This document shows, one piece after another, positions 5,803 through 6,573 of a stretch of 6,573 nt of DNA. Position 1 is the first letter of the stretch. Each line of letters opens with the position of its first letter. The position numbers and the translations under genes are program-made. This DNA is from Clostridia bacterium (GTDB taxonomy: Bacteria; Bacillota; Clostridia; Christensenellales; Aristaeellaceae): assembly GCA_017458865.1 (NCBI GenBank), contig JAFSZW010000361.1:1-6573 (forward strand). The letters are read 5' to 3'. The notes below the pieces were generated by a model. The model worked only from the letters and a program-made list of their open reading frames with translations, was not told where the DNA came from and ran no database searches.

Positions 5803-6573
5803 ATGAGAAAATGGTTTGTTATGTGCCTCATGCTTTGCCTGGTCTCATCGATCTCGCTGGCTGAGGGATCCTGGTCGCAGATTAATGTCAGCCTTGACCG
5901 GCCTGACGGCTGGTCAAGAATTGTTACGGATTCGTCTGCCTTTGCACTCGGTGACGATGTGCCTTACGAGGCGGATCCTGCGCTTTCCATCCGGAGCTGG
6001 GGAACCTATCCGAGCATTGACGGGTCTACCGTCTGCGTGCCCATGGCGATGGAATTCGCGAGGGAATGGCTCAATTTGAGCGAATCCGACCTTTCCGGCT
6101 TTGTCAGCTTTTCAACCACGCCAACGGCCTATGAGCGCCTCATCAATAACACACCGAACCCCATGGTGACCATCCTGTCGCAGAATGTCATGATGGATGA
6201 TACCAGACCCATTGATATCGTCCTGGGCACAGCACCGAATCAGGATGAACGGGACGCGCTTGAGCGTGCCGGCAAAAAGACAGTCATGGTTCCGGTCTGC
6301 TATGATGCCTTTATCTTTATGCTCAATAAGGCCAATCCGGTAAACAGTCTCAGTGCGGAGCAGATCAGGGACATGTACTCGGGAACCATGTCCTACGAGT
6401 ATGATGTTCCGGGCATGGAGCAGATGCTCGTAAGCGATACCGAAATTGAGGCATATGCTGAGTATCTGTATGATACGGAGGGAAAGCCATACATCTCAAA
6501 CTGGAAGGATGTCGGTGGGGCGGATGCCCAAATCCATGCCTACCAGCGGCCTCACGGGAGCGGCAGCCAGACA
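5803..6573 (+). CDS. PstS-like periplasmic/lipid-free substrate-binding protein, 3' end outside window
   Basis: The frame stays open to the right edge, giving 257 residues with no stop. The ATG begins 2 bases after the preceding stop, with GGAGA at 5791-5795 inside the previous gene, indicating translational coupling. Residues 1-20 are a signal peptide (SLA|EG) without a convincing lipobox. The fold is recognisable as the PBP-like (PstS) superfamily. YPSIDGSTVCVPMAMEFAR (69-87) corresponds to the first ligand-binding loop. IDIVLGTAPNQDE (137-149), VPVCYDAFIFMLNKANPV (163-180) and LSAEQIRDMYSG (183-194) are family hallmarks. NWKDVGGADAQIHAYQRPHGSGSQT (233-257) carries the SGSQT loop that binds phosphate in PstS relatives. 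Between YSG and NWKDVGG, which are normally about three residues apart, lie about 35 extra residues (196-230). No pstC, pstA, pstB or phoU is visible, so a dedicated phosphate-uptake role is unproven; it may bind another oxyanion or act as a sensor. Confidence 0.87.
   Translation, partial: MRKWFVMCLMLCLVSSISLAEGSWSQINVSLDRPDGWSRIVTDSSAFALGDDVPYEADPALSIRSWGTYPSIDGSTVCVPMAMEFAREWLNLSESDLSGFVSFSTTPTAYERLINNTPNPMVTILSQNVMMDDTRPIDIVLGTAPNQDERDALERAGKKTVMVPVCYDAFIFMLNKANPVNSLSAEQIRDMYSGTMSYEYDVPGMEQMLVSDTEIEAYAEYLYDTEGKPYISNWKDVGGADAQIHAYQRPHGSGSQT

Noticed and set aside
5816..6079. An 87-codon + strand frame inside the PstS-like gene
   Set aside because: It is out of frame with the clear PstS-like frame from 5803 and its translation shows no family features.
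1..6573. CRISPR arrays, tRNA or rRNA genes, insertion sequences, attachment sites
   Set aside because: No direct-repeat arrays, cloverleaf patterns, transposase frames or flanking inverted repeats were seen, and the whole window is accounted for by six genes and short gaps of under 170 bases.

Overview
The window looks like part of the chromosome of a low-to-mid-GC, Gram-positive-type gut or rumen anaerobe (Bacillota, Clostridia; the Christensenellales/Oscillospirales side is plausible). This is inferred from the strong purine-rich Shine-Dalgarno sequences, short Lys/Arg-initiated signal peptides, BspA-type leucine-rich repeats, a propeller of the DUF5050 kind and bacterial SH3 domains on exported proteins. 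No ribosomal RNA or housekeeping gene is present to fix the taxonomy. All six genes lie on the + strand.

Layout. (1) 16-483: a small exported SH3b protein, followed by a perfect 9-bp terminator hairpin at 539-565. (2) 585-1688: a membrane diguanylate cyclase with six predicted membrane segments and an intact GGDEF motif but no RxxD inhibitory site. It is followed by a second Rho-independent terminator at 1746-1786. (3) 1855-6573: four tightly packed genes separated by 9, 22 and 2 bases. In order they encode a leucine-rich-repeat protein with a Trp/Tyr-rich middle and a C-terminal FMN-binding-like domain, a DUF5050-like beta-propeller, a double-SH3b plus leucine-rich-repeat protein, and a PstS-like substrate-binding protein that runs off the right edge. 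The first of these probably starts at a TTG codon directly after the upstream terminator.

How they may work together. All four proteins of the third unit carry a signal peptide, and none has a visible enzymatic or membrane-transport partner in the window. The modules (repeat scaffolds, SH3b, propeller, phosphate-type ligand pocket, flavin-domain fold) suggest a cell-envelope or secreted binding/sensing assembly. The neighbouring cyclase would make c-di-GMP in the cytoplasm, but its own terminator separates it from that unit, so any functional link is only by proximity. The most noteworthy points are the exported four-gene cassette, the degenerate FMN-binding-like domain whose flavin-acceptor threonine position holds glutamate, and a roughly 35-residue insertion in the PstS-like protein.
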